Shown: in pieces, positions 29,981 through 38,771 of the stretch
Numbering within the stretch: the first letter of the stretch is position 1
Layout: each line of letters starts with the position of its first letter
Assembly (NCBI GenBank): GCA_030694965.1
Contig: JAUYTZ010000013.1
Location: 124,001-188,000, forward strand
Reading direction: 5' to 3'
From: Candidatus Paracaedibacteraceae bacterium
GTDB taxonomy: Bacteria; Pseudomonadota; Alphaproteobacteria; Paracaedibacterales; CAIOTO01
Length of the DNA: 64,000 nucleotides
Translations under genes and position numbers: made by a program
Notes under the pieces: model-generated
Seen by the model: the letters and a program-made list of their open reading frames with translations, nothing else
Database searches by the model: none
Told to the model about the DNA's origin: nothing

Positions 29981-30424
29981 TTATAGGCCGGTTGAGCCAA
30001 AGCCACCAATACCTCGTGTCGTTGACATGTCAAAAGCACCATCTTCATGCAAAGTAACCGTTGTGTATGGCGCCACAACCATCTGCGCAACACGCATACC
30101 TGGTGCTACAACAAAAGATTTATCATCTGTATTTGCGAGAACAACACATATTTCACCGCGGTAATCAGAATCAATAGTTCCTGGCGCGTTTAATACAATA
30201 ATACCATTTTTTGCAGCCAAACCAGAACGTGAACGAATCTGTGCTTCATAACCCACAGGTAAGTGTATGGCAATCCCCGTTGGGATCATTGCTCTTTCTC
30301 CAGGACCAATAATCACATCCTCGGAAATGGCTGCTATGAGATCTAACCCCGCACTCCCTTCCGTTGCATAAGCAGGCAATGGAAAATCCACGGCATGAGG
30401 GAAACGTTGAATGCTAATTTTCAT
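29981..30424 (-). CDS. dut: Deoxyuridine triphosphatase (dUTPase)
   Basis: Dut hydrolyses dUTP to dUMP and pyrophosphate, which keeps uracil out of DNA and feeds dTMP synthesis. The 147-residue protein (from MKISIQRFP) shows the five trimeric dUTPase motifs in order: AGLDLIAA, RSRSGLAAKNGI, NAPGTIDSDYRGEI, GMRVAQMVVAP and RGIGGFGSTG at the C-terminus. The ATG at 30422-30424 overlaps the end of the DEAD-box helicase gene by 11 bases, indicating coupled expression. Confidence 0.96.
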   Translation of the reverse strand: MKISIQRFPHAVDFPLPAYATEGSAGLDLIAAISEDVIIGPGERAMIPTGIAIHLPVGYEAQIRSRSGLAAKNGIIVLNAPGTIDSDYRGEICVVLANTDDKSFVVAPGMRVAQMVVAPYTTVTLHEDGAFDMSTTRGIGGFGSTGL

Positions 30425-32042
30425 GAATAAGCTCATCATTTGTTTTTACTGTTATATTTTCTTTTGAAGCAAAAGATACTTTATTGTCAAAAGGCACATC
30501 AACTCGTGTGTCAGCTGTAACTAAAAACTTTCTATAGCTATCTTGCTTAAAGAAGCTTGGCACTTCATTGCCAAAACCTTTTACATTTCGATCATAATAA
30601 TTTGAGTACTGCGATTCACGATGATGATTACTCTTGACAAAAGACGTTTCAACCACAGGAGCTACAACATCAAAAGATTCGCCTTTTACTAGATTAAAGT
30701 CAGACGTAGGTTTGTTTTTTTGAATAAGACGAGGTCTTTTTTTCTCAACAGTATTTTTTAAAGCTGAAACAGAAACAGCTATTGCTTCGGTCGACAGCTC
30801 CTCAACGGCAAGCAATTGAGCATTTTCTTGTTTTTTAATCTTAATTTTCTTAGCAGGTCTTTTTTCAACATCGTTCTTAACCAATGGCGCTTTATTTAAT
30901 AGCTCAGCAGGAATAACAAGTTCAGCAATAACCTGTTGTGTCAATGTTTTAATAGCAGCCCACTGTTTTTGGTCACGTGCCTCAACAAGTGTTACAGAAT
31001 AACCAGATTTACCTGCACGCCCTGTTCGACCAATACGATGAACATAATCTTCCGCATTAATAGGAACATCAAAGTTAATAACAAGACCTAAATCCTCAAC
31101 ATCCAGTCCTCGTGCAGCAACATCACTGGCAACCAGAATGTGCGTTTCACCTGCTTTAAACTTTTCGACGGTTAAATTACGCATTGATTGCTGCAAATCA
31201 CCATGCAAGCTATCTACAGAAAAACCATGCCTGCTCAATGAACTTAAAAGTGTCTTAATTTGGGTTTTTCGATTGCAAAAAATAATTGTTGGGATTTTTA
31301 TTCCGTCTTTAACACCGTATTTAGCTAAGCAGTATCGCATTGCGATGCGCTTTTCTTTATCAGGCGCCATTACAAAAAATTGCTCGATTGATGCAACTGT
31401 ACTGCCTGATCGTGAGGTATTAATAATCTTTGGGGCCAACATAAATTGCGATGTTAATTTTTTAATTTCATCATTATAAGTTGCGCTAAATAGCATTGTT
31501 TGGCGTGATACAGGGATACGCTCCATAATGCGCTTAACGTCAGGCAAAAAGCCCATATCAAGCATGCGGTCAGCTTCATCGATCACAACATACCGAATAC
31601 CAATAAGCATCAACTTTTCGCGCTCACAAAGATCAAGCAAACGGCCTGGGGTTACAATTAGTACATCTGGATTTAATTTAATAATTTTTTCTTGTTGAGT
31701 CATTGACTCACCACCAACAAGCAAAGCTGCTTTTAGCAAACCATTTGAAAAACGCTCAAATTGATCAAAGACTTGCAAAGCCAATTCGCGTGTAGGCTCC
31801 ATAACAATCGCACGCGGCATACGTGCTTTTAAAGGCATTTCACCAAGAATATGCAAAAGAGGTAATAAAAAGGAAGCTGTTTTGCCACTTCCCGTTTGCG
31901 CAGACGCAATAATATCTTGCCCTCGTAAAACGATTGGAATGGCTTGTTCCTGAATAGGTGTGGGTGTATCAAACCCTAATTGAGCTAAGTGTTGACACAA
32001 AGGTTCATTTAATCCTAAGTGTTCAAATGAGAATTGTTTCAA
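30414..32042 (-). CDS. DEAD-box ATP-dependent RNA helicase (RhlE-like)
   Basis: This 542-residue RNA helicase has the Q motif FDTPTPIQEQAIP near residue 25, motif I AQTGSGKTASFLLP, motif Ia EPTRELALQVFDQ, motif II VIDEADRMLDMGF near residue 153, motif III FSATYN, and motif VI HRIGRTGRAGKSG near residue 340. A basic, Lys-rich tail of about 150 residues follows from residue 395 (KKIKIKKQENAQ), poor in conserved structure. Such tails bind RNA. RhlE is the closest type by motif pattern, but RhlE, SrmB and DeaD cannot be safely told apart by eye. Its end overlaps dut. Confidence 0.9.
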   Translation of the reverse strand: MKQFSFEHLGLNEPLCQHLAQLGFDTPTPIQEQAIPIVLRGQDIIASAQTGSGKTASFLLPLLHILGEMPLKARMPRAIVMEPTRELALQVFDQFERFSNGLLKAALLVGGESMTQQEKIIKLNPDVLIVTPGRLLDLCEREKLMLIGIRYVVIDEADRMLDMGFLPDVKRIMERIPVSRQTMLFSATYNDEIKKLTSQFMLAPKIINTSRSGSTVASIEQFFVMAPDKEKRIAMRYCLAKYGVKDGIKIPTIIFCNRKTQIKTLLSSLSRHGFSVDSLHGDLQQSMRNLTVEKFKAGETHILVASDVAARGLDVEDLGLVINFDVPINAEDYVHRIGRTGRAGKSGYSVTLVEARDQKQWAAIKTLTQQVIAELVIPAELLNKAPLVKNDVEKRPAKKIKIKKQENAQLLAVEELSTEAIAVSVSALKNTVEKKRPRLIQKNKPTSDFNLVKGESFDVVAPVVETSFVKSNHHRESQYSNYYDRNVKGFGNEVPSFFKQDSYRKFLVTADTRVDVPFDNKVSFASKENITVKTNDELIHEN

Positions 32043-32128
32043 ATTTTTGAGTCCTTAAAATCTCTTTTGTGGTGAAGGGTGTACTAATAAAATGCATCAA
32101 ACTTTATCTATTTGTTTATTTAAATGAA

Positions 32129-32605
32129 TTATTTGTTAAAGGAGTTAATTGTTTTTAAGACAATATCCCAATGACCAGATACTTTTACTTTACGCCAAAT
32201 ATGACGGATTGTAAATGAGTCGTCAATATAAAATGTTGACCTTTCGATTCCAAAATATGTTTTTCCATACATAGATTTTTGCTTCCAAACACCAAATGCT
32301 TCACAAAGAACACCGTCAGAATCACTTAGTAATGGGAAGTTTAAATCAAATTTAGACGTAAAATTTTCGTGCGATTTAAATTCATCTTTTGAGACTCCAA
32401 AAACTAAACATTTATGCTTCTTAAACTCAGATAAAAGATCACGCAATTCACATGCTTGCTGCGTACACCCAGATGTATTGTCCTTTGGATAAAAATATAA
32501 AATAATAGGTGTTCCTTTATACATATCTAAGGAAAACTCATTGCCATTTTTGTCCTTTAACAAACAATAAGGAACAACAGTGTTTAATAATTCATCTACA
32601 ACCAT
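32129..32605 (-). CDS. bcp: Thioredoxin-dependent peroxiredoxin (BCP/PrxQ type)
   Basis: This enzyme reduces hydroperoxides. The 158-residue protein has the peroxidatic Cys in YFYPKDNTSGCTQQACELRD near residue 45, with the second Cys five residues later (C-x4-C), the PrxQ arrangement. LDLNFPLLSDSDG-like and FGVWKQKSMYGKTYFGIERS segments follow. I place the start at MVVDELLNT (ATG 32603-32605), which overlaps the end of the upstream antiporter gene by 10 bases. A longer reading from 32653 would lie inside that gene. Confidence 0.9.
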   Translation of the reverse strand: MVVDELLNTVVPYCLLKDKNGNEFSLDMYKGTPIILYFYPKDNTSGCTQQACELRDLLSEFKKHKCLVFGVSKDEFKSHENFTSKFDLNFPLLSDSDGVLCEAFGVWKQKSMYGKTYFGIERSTFYIDDSFTIRHIWRKVKVSGHWDIVLKTINSFNK

Positions 32606-33900
32606 AATAAACTCATAATAAAAAAGAGGGGTATCAATATAAACACTGACCAAATCATATACCCAAAAAAGCTAGGCATTTTAACATCATATTGCAGAGC
32701 AATACTCCGTACCATGAAATTAGGAGCATTTCCAATGTATGTTAGCGCACCCATAAACACAGCACCAAGAGAAATTGCACTTAAAATTAAAGAATGCGTT
32801 GTTGTCAATTGAAGCACATTACCACCAGCAAGCTCAAAAAAAACAATATATGTTGGTGCATTATCCAAAAATGATGAAAAGAAGCCTGTAAGCCAAAAGT
32901 AATACTGAGCAGGATCTTTTGTATTCATCAATGCAAGTAACGATGCAAATGGCCCATTTTTTCCAGCAACAAGCATTTGGCTAACAGGGGCAAGTGTTAT
33001 AAAAATACATAAAAAAACGCGTGCAATTTCAGACACAGGCTGAAAGCTAAAAAACTGTTTATCATGAATATAACGTGGCGTTATTTTGAACGACAGAAAT
33101 CCTAAAGCAATAAATACAAACAAACGCAAACAATCTGAAGACGTGATAGAAACATCGTAGACTTGAAGAAACTGAATATTTTGAATACTTGGTACGCCAA
33201 CAACAGTAAACACAACAAAAAGAAGAAGCAAAATATTACGCTTTCCTTCGACCGATATATTTAAATTAGGACTAAGCAATTTAACTTTTTCTTTTTTAAA
33301 AAAATACAAATCAACGCACCAATATAAGCCAAACAAGCAAATAAGAACAAATATAAATGGCTGCCATAAATTTAAAAGCGGCCACGAAAAAGGAACGCCC
33401 TTAAGATAACCCAAAAACAAGGGAGGATCACCAAGAGGTGTTAAACATCCAGCAATATTAGATACAATGAAAATAAAGAAAACAACTGTATGGACAACGT
33501 AGGATCGGTTTTTATTCAGGTTCAAAATAGGACGAATAAAAAGAATCGAAGCACCCGTTGTTCCAATAAAACTTGCCATCACAGACGCCACCATTAACAG
33601 GCTTACATTTTTTATAGGAGTTCCACGTGAATCCAAATTAATGTGTATTCCACCCGAAATTGTAAACAGCGCAAAAATAAGAGCAACAAAAGGAACATAA
33701 TCTCCCCAAACAGTATGCAGCAACACATGATATGTTTCTAAGTGTGAAGAGCTTAAAGCAATAGCAAAAACACCAAATGCAGCCCAAAAAATAAGGAGAA
33801 AAATTTCAAATCGATGCCAAAAAGCCGGCATTAGTTGCGGCAAAAACGCAAGACTCAAAAGGAGCCCAATAAAAGGTATAGCCTGCCAAAAACAATACAT
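32596..33900 (-). CDS. NhaD/ArsB-type sodium:proton antiporter
   Basis: The 434-residue integral membrane protein has about 12 hydrophobic segments and belongs to the ion-transporter superfamily that includes NhaD and ArsB. Supporting blocks are FALFTISGGIHINLDSRG near residue 90, SFIGTTGASILFIRPILN near residue 120, SNIAGCLTPLGDPPLFLGYL near residue 155 and FFSSFLDNAPTYIVFFELAG near residue 335. The paired GDPPL and DNAPT motifs fit the two half-repeats. The ATG at 33898-33900 is chosen over a TTG 24 bases upstream. The role is probably cytoplasmic pH or sodium homeostasis. Confidence 0.82.
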   Translation of the reverse strand: MYCFWQAIPFIGLLLSLAFLPQLMPAFWHRFEIFLLIFWAAFGVFAIALSSSHLETYHVLLHTVWGDYVPFVALIFALFTISGGIHINLDSRGTPIKNVSLLMVASVMASFIGTTGASILFIRPILNLNKNRSYVVHTVVFFIFIVSNIAGCLTPLGDPPLFLGYLKGVPFSWPLLNLWQPFIFVLICLFGLYWCVDLYFFKKEKVKLLSPNLNISVEGKRNILLLLFVVFTVVGVPSIQNIQFLQVYDVSITSSDCLRLFVFIALGFLSFKITPRYIHDKQFFSFQPVSEIARVFLCIFITLAPVSQMLVAGKNGPFASLLALMNTKDPAQYYFWLTGFFSSFLDNAPTYIVFFELAGGNVLQLTTTHSLILSAISLGAVFMGALTYIGNAPNFMVRSIALQYDVKMPSFFGYMIWSVFILIPLFFIMSLLWL

Positions 33901-33924
33901 GCGACTCACATAAGCTAAATACAA

Positions 33925-34389
33925 TTAATAATTAGTCTAACTGGCTTCAAGCAACGGCTCAATAAAATTAGTGAATGACACACCAGCAATCTTATAAAGA
34001 ATAAGATATTTTGGCAAATACATGCCTATCGTGATTGAAAGTATTGCATTTTTCCAAATTTTATTAAAAAACAAGAGTTTGTTAATTCTGCACCTTTTTT
34101 TAAACAGAAAGACCTTAAAAATATAAATTTATTTCTTTTTTCAATTAAGCTTGCATTTAAAATGGAAAGACCCCTTTCAAGCAACTTTGCAAAGGTTTCA
34201 AACTTAGGCTCTCCTGCTGTGCAGAATTGATTCCATCAATCTGATTTTCCTCTGGTCATTTTTTTAGAGGTCCCTATAGTTAGTACTTGCGCTTCTAATA
34301 GTTAGTACTTGCGCTTCTATAGGTAACTTCTTTTTTGATGCATGGTCTTGAGCCTTAATTAAACGTACACTTTTTATAGACTCTAATTT
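33925..34389. other. 465-base intergenic region with decayed or structural sequence
   Basis: No convincing gene is seen. On the minus strand a 28-codon reading frame starting MYLPKYLILYKIAGVS (34023 to 33939) has no ribosome-binding site and is probably noise or a relic. The region also carries a two-copy tandem repeat (listed separately) bordered by CCTATAG (34273-34279) and its complement CTATAGG (34317-34323). Its size is unusual in this compact window and suggests a decayed gene or mobile element. Confidence 0.4.
34277..34319. repeat. Two perfect tandem copies of a 21-base sequence (period 22)
   Basis: The sequence ending TTAGTACTTGCGCTTCTA occurs twice without mismatch, at 34277-34297 and 34299-34319. 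The pair lies about 70-110 bases beyond the stop codon of the M16 protease gene and is flanked by a short inverted repeat (CCTATAG and CTATAGG). Origin and role are unknown. Confidence 0.9.
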
Positions 34390-35658
34390 TTAGTCAAATT
34401 TTGTACCAAGCAGCGAAGAAATTGCATCAAGACCTGGCAAATTCTTGATTGGTCCCAGGGCTGTTAGCGTTGGCTTCTTTGTTATAATAGTTGCGGCGAC
34501 ATTTAATAAATCTGTTTTGGCAACAGCATCAATTTTAGCGCAAATACTTTCAGGCGATACTGGCGCACCGTAAATCAAAATCTGATTTGCTTGACGTTCA
34601 CAACGATTTGATGTGCTTTCCATCCCCATAAGAAGACCTGCTTTAATTTGTGTTTTCGCGCGCTTAATTTCTTCATCAGTTACATTAATTGACATTTTAC
34701 AAAGTTCTTCGCACATAACAGGAATCAATTCAGCAACTTCATTTTCGCCAGTTCCAGCATACACTTGAAAAATTCCAGAATCACGATAACTTGATGTGCT
34801 GGACTGAACCGTATAAACAAGACCGCGTTTTTCTCGAATTTCTTGGAACAATCGTGAGGACATCCCTCCTCCCAAAATTGTTGAATACACCATCATTGCG
34901 TAATAATCAGGATGAGAAAAAGGAACGCCCTCAAATCCTAAAATAATATGCGCTTGCTCAAGTTCTTTTTCTTGTCTAAATTCACCGCCTTTATAAACCG
35001 AAGGTTTTACAATCAACGGACGATCTTTTGGCATCGTGTCAAAATGTCGTTGACACAAAGCAACAACTGCATCATGTGATACATTTCCTGCCGCCGAAAA
35101 CACCATATTCGACAAACTATAATGATCAGACATATATGTACTAACTTGCTTAGGCGTAAGCGCCTTGATTACATCTTCTGTACCTAATGTCGGCCAACCC
35201 ATCGGTTGATCTGGGTAACATGTTTCTTGAAAATAATCAAAAACAACATCATCAGGCGTGTCATTTGTTTGTCCTATTTCTTGCAAAACAACACCTTGCT
35301 CACGTACAAACTCATCTTTATCAAAAGTAGAATGCTGCAAAATATCTGAAAGCAAATCAACAGCCAATGGTAGATCGTCTTTTAAAATACGAGCATAATA
35401 CGCCGTCACTTCACGCGCCGTATACGCGTTCAGATATCCACCAACTGATTCAATTTCTTCAGCAATTTGAACAGCTGTGCGTCGCTTTGTTCCCTTAAAG
35501 GCCATGTGTTCCAACATGTGCGCAATACCATTAATATCTTTTGTCTCATGGCGTGTTCCAACATTAAACCACGCACCGCATGAAATAGTTTGAACCGAAT
35601 TATTTGTGTTTGTCACAATGCGAAGACCGCTAGGCAAGGTTGTTGTTTGAATGGTCAT
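34390..35658 (-). CDS. M16-family zinc metalloprotease (mitochondrial processing peptidase-like)
   Basis: This 422-residue peptidase has the inverted zinc motif HMLEH at residues 47-51 (GIAHMLEHMAFKGTKRR). The distal Glu is in the downstream helix near residue 127, and GGYLNAYTAREVTAYYARIL follows the motif. The C-terminal half contains GGGMSSRLFQEIREKRGLVY, the conserved M16 substrate-binding block. Single-chain members of this size are common in alphaproteobacteria and are the relatives of mitochondrial MPP-beta. The gene is monocistronic and divergent from alaS. Its substrate cannot be read from sequence. Confidence 0.93.
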   Translation of the reverse strand: MTIQTTTLPSGLRIVTNTNNSVQTISCGAWFNVGTRHETKDINGIAHMLEHMAFKGTKRRTAVQIAEEIESVGGYLNAYTAREVTAYYARILKDDLPLAVDLLSDILQHSTFDKDEFVREQGVVLQEIGQTNDTPDDVVFDYFQETCYPDQPMGWPTLGTEDVIKALTPKQVSTYMSDHYSLSNMVFSAAGNVSHDAVVALCQRHFDTMPKDRPLIVKPSVYKGGEFRQEKELEQAHIILGFEGVPFSHPDYYAMMVYSTILGGGMSSRLFQEIREKRGLVYTVQSSTSSYRDSGIFQVYAGTGENEVAELIPVMCEELCKMSINVTDEEIKRAKTQIKAGLLMGMESTSNRCERQANQILIYGAPVSPESICAKIDAVAKTDLLNVAATIITKKPTLTALGPIKNLPGLDAISSLLGTKFD

Positions 35659-35823
35659 TTTAATTCCCTACATGGCTTTTTTTATACGTTAAGTCTAGGT
35701 TAACTCTTTTTGCAAGCAACGTAAATAATGTCTTACTAAACATGAACATTTTCAATGGTTTTTGTTTAGCACCTAGGTTACACTAATAGTAATCTTTAAA
35801 TAAAAATAGGACACTTTTTTTTC

Positions 35824-38415
35824 ATGAAAACGCTTGCAGACATTAGACGCACCTTTATTGATTATTTTATACAAAACGGACACACACATGTAGCCTCTAG
35901 TCCACTTGTGCCACAAAATGATCCAACGCTCATGTTCACTGCAGCCGGCATGGTTCAATTTAAAGATTTATTCACTGGCATAGAAAAACGCAGCTATACA
36001 CGTGCTGTTACATCACAAAAATGTGTGCGCGCAGGCGGAAAGCATAATGACCTTGATAATGTTGGCTACACTGCGCGCCACCATACATTTTTTGAAATGC
36101 TTGGAAACTTTTCATTTGGAGATTACTTTAAAGAAGAAGCTATTTACCTTGCGCATAATCTTATCACCAAAGAATATGGCCTTGATCAAAAACGTTTATT
36201 AGTTACTGTTTATGCAGATGACGATGAAGCTGTCGCACTTTGGAAAAAAATTGGCGGCTTTACAGATGATAAAATTATTCGCATAGCAACCTCTGACAAC
36301 TTTTGGTCAATGGGCGACACAGGACCATGCGGACCATGCTCTGAGATTTTCTTTGATCACGGCGATAAAATTGCAGGCGGCCCTCCAGGTTCACCTGATG
36401 AAGATGGTGATCGCTTTATTGAAATTTGGAATCTTGTATTCATGCAATTTGAACAGATGGCAGATGGCACTCGCATAAAGCTACCTAACCCATCTATTGA
36501 TACAGGCATGGGACTTGAACGCGTTTCATCCGTTTTACAAGGCAAGCACAATAACTTTGACACAGACTTATTTGCAGCATTAATTGATGCATCACAATCA
36601 TTAACAGGAAATACAAGCCTTCGCCAATCGCACAATGTAATTGCCGATCACTTACGTGCAAGCGCGTTCTTAATTGCAGATGGTGTATTGCCATCAAATG
36701 AAGGGCGTGGTTATGTTTTGCGTCGTATTATGCGTCGTGGTATGCGCCATGCGCATATTTTAGGCGCAAAAAACCCTTTAATGTGGCAACTAGTACCGGC
36801 ATTGATTCAACAAATGGGCGAAGCATTTCCAGAGATTTGCCGCACAAAAACACTGATTGAACAAACATTGCTACTTGAAGAAGAACGTTTCCGTCAAACG
36901 CTTGACCGAGGCCTTAAAGTTCTCAATGAAAGCACAAGCACTCTTAGTCCAAATGAACCACTTCCAGGTCATGTTGCATTTCGCTTATATGACACTTATG
37001 GTTTTCCTCTTGATTTAACACAAGACGTTTTGCGCGGTGAAAATCGTGAAGTTGACGTATTTGGCTTTAATTCAAATATGGAAGAGCAACGTAAAAAAGC
37101 GCGTGCATCTTGGGTTGGCACTGGCGATAATGTACAAGAACAAATTTGGTTTGATGTGCGCGAACAGCATGGTGCAACCGATTTTTTAGGATACGCAACT
37201 GCAAATACTGAAGCAGTTATCCAATCAATTATCAAAGAAGGAAAATGCGTAAAAGAAGCAATTGCAGGCGATCAAGTTTGGGTGGTATTAAATCAAACAC
37301 CATTTTATGCAGAATCAGGCGGTCAAGTTGGCGACACTGGCACAATTAAAAGTATTGTAGAAGAAAATGGTTTTACGTTAAATGTAACCGATTGTGTTAA
37401 AAAAGTAGACTCACTTTTTGCGCATCTTGCAACCGTTGTAAGCGGGATTATTTGTGAAAATGCACCTGTTAAAGTGCACGTTGACAGCGAGCGGCGCAAC
37501 CAAATTGCAGCAAACCATTCAGCAACGCATTTATTACAAGCAGCCCTTCGCACCGTTCTTGGTGATCATGTGTGTCAAAAAGGGTCACTAGTTGATGCAA
37601 ATCGTTTACGTTTTGATTTCACCCACCAAAAAGCATTGACGAATGAAGAATGGACAACCGTAGAGCGGCTAGTAAACAAACAAATTTACGTAAATCAAAC
37701 CGTACAAATTAAATTAGCAACACCAGAAAAAGCAATTGAAGAAGGTGCCATGGCATTATTTGGCGAGCGTTATGGAGATGAAGTGCGCGTTGTTTCTCTT
37801 GGTAGTGATCGCTTTTCAGTCGAACTTTGTGGCGGCATTCATGTCAAAGCAACAGGCGACATTGGTATTTTTAAACTTATGTCTGAAAGCAGCGTATCAT
37901 CAGGCGTGCGCCGCATCGAAGCTATTACAAGCCTTTCTGTTTTAAATTATTTGAACACCACAGAAGAAACGTTATCAATAGAGCGTGAGCAAAACAAAAA
38001 AACCCAAAATGATCTTAACAAACAAATTCAAGATTTAAAAAAAGAACTTGCGCTAAATTCTGACGCCGCAGCTGTAGCTACACGTTCTAAACGTATTGGC
38101 AACTACAACACAATGTCTAGAACTTTTGTTAATGTATCTGCAAATGACTTAAAATCAGTTGTGGATAAATTAAAATCAGAAATTGAGAGTGGTATAGTTA
38201 TTGTTACCAGCACCGACGATAATGGAAAAGTATCATTAGTCGTAGGCGTTACAAGTGATTTAACCTCACGTATAAGTGCTGTAGATCTGGCACGCCGAGG
38301 CGCTGAAATTCTTGGTGGACAAGGTGGTGGCGGTCGTCCTGACCTTGCCCAAGCAGGCGGCATCAATGCAGATGCAATTAGTGGACTTGTAGAAAAATTA
38401 ATTGCGGGATTATGA
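35824..38415 (+). CDS. alaS: Alanyl-tRNA synthetase
   Basis: AlaRS charges tRNA-Ala and edits mischarged Ser and Gly. The 863-residue protein contains the class II core with DIRRTFIDYFIQNGHTHVAS at the N-terminus, FTAAGMVQFKDLFTG, NVGYTARHHTFFEMLGNFSF near residue 80, and WNLVFMQFEQ. The editing domain has the zinc-binding HSATHLLQAALR near residue 565 and CGGIHVKATGDIG near residue 675. The C-terminal oligomerisation domain ends with GGQGGGGRPDLAQAGG. Length is normal. The ATG follows an AT-rich leader shared with the divergent M16 gene. Confidence 0.98.
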   Translation: MKTLADIRRTFIDYFIQNGHTHVASSPLVPQNDPTLMFTAAGMVQFKDLFTGIEKRSYTRAVTSQKCVRAGGKHNDLDNVGYTARHHTFFEMLGNFSFGDYFKEEAIYLAHNLITKEYGLDQKRLLVTVYADDDEAVALWKKIGGFTDDKIIRIATSDNFWSMGDTGPCGPCSEIFFDHGDKIAGGPPGSPDEDGDRFIEIWNLVFMQFEQMADGTRIKLPNPSIDTGMGLERVSSVLQGKHNNFDTDLFAALIDASQSLTGNTSLRQSHNVIADHLRASAFLIADGVLPSNEGRGYVLRRIMRRGMRHAHILGAKNPLMWQLVPALIQQMGEAFPEICRTKTLIEQTLLLEEERFRQTLDRGLKVLNESTSTLSPNEPLPGHVAFRLYDTYGFPLDLTQDVLRGENREVDVFGFNSNMEEQRKKARASWVGTGDNVQEQIWFDVREQHGATDFLGYATANTEAVIQSIIKEGKCVKEAIAGDQVWVVLNQTPFYAESGGQVGDTGTIKSIVEENGFTLNVTDCVKKVDSLFAHLATVVSGIICENAPVKVHVDSERRNQIAANHSATHLLQAALRTVLGDHVCQKGSLVDANRLRFDFTHQKALTNEEWTTVERLVNKQIYVNQTVQIKLATPEKAIEEGAMALFGERYGDEVRVVSLGSDRFSVELCGGIHVKATGDIGIFKLMSESSVSSGVRRIEAITSLSVLNYLNTTEETLSIEREQNKKTQNDLNKQIQDLKKELALNSDAAAVATRSKRIGNYNTMSRTFVNVSANDLKSVVDKLKSEIESGIVIVTSTDDNGKVSLVVGVTSDLTSRISAVDLARRGAEILGGQGGGGRPDLAQAGGINADAISGLVEKLIAGL

Positions 38416-38435
38416 TCCCTCTATTTCATGTAATT

Positions 38436-38458
38436 GAGTAGCTTTTCAAAGGCTACTC
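38436..38458 (+). terminator. Possible alaS terminator hairpin
   Basis: Twenty bases after the alaS stop, GAGTAGC and GCTACTC form a perfect 7-base stem around a 9-base loop. The sequence after it (GTTTCACC) is not a strong U tract, so termination by this hairpin alone is uncertain. Confidence 0.45.
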
Positions 38459-38476
38459 GTTTCACCTAATCATAAT

Positions 38477-38751
38477 GTCAGTTTGACGTAAGGACCAGTT
38501 TTGTAAATGGCAGTTCATGAAACTTGACGGATGTTTTATTAGGTTTGAAAACATAAACGAGTAACGTGCGCACCAATAACAGATCTATGTCGTGTATGAC
38601 TCACATAAAAAATATTTTTCAACTGATCAATTATGGTTTCAATCATACCTCTTTTACCCAAAAAGTATTCTTTTGCCGACTTAAGGATTTTCTGTTTCCT
38701 GTTTTCTTTGCTCAAGTCAATATTTTTCAAATATCCTTACGTCGGACTGAT
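38477..38751 (-). mobile_element. Internally deleted insertion-sequence relic (IS982-like) with inverted ends
   Basis: GTCAGTTTGACGTAAGGA at 38477-38494 is matched in reverse complement by ATCAGTCCGACGTAAGGA (38734-38751), 15 of 18 bases. Between these ends lies only the C-terminal part of a transposase. The arrangement is that of a small, non-autonomous derivative: both terminal repeats kept, most of the transposase lost. The IS982 assignment rests on the protein remnant. The window shows no intact copy that could mobilise it. Confidence 0.7.
38516..38730 (-). pseudogene. IS982-family transposase C-terminal remnant
   Basis: The minus-strand frame reads KRGMIETIIDQLKNI followed by HTRHRS, which matches the conserved C-terminal block of IS982-family transposases (IETINDQLKNISQIEHTRHRS in typical members). 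After HTRHRS the frame is lost: the next expected residues (YSF...SNLIKHPS) appear one frame away, showing a frameshift close to the end. The N-terminal two-thirds, with the first catalytic residues, are absent. It is therefore not functional. Confidence 0.75.
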
Positions 38752-38771
38752 GTTATTATTGAACAAAAAAA

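Noticed and set aside
33939-34023. 28-codon frame MYLPKYLILYKIAGVS upstream of the antiporter
   Set aside because: No ribosome-binding site and no recognised family; too short to support.
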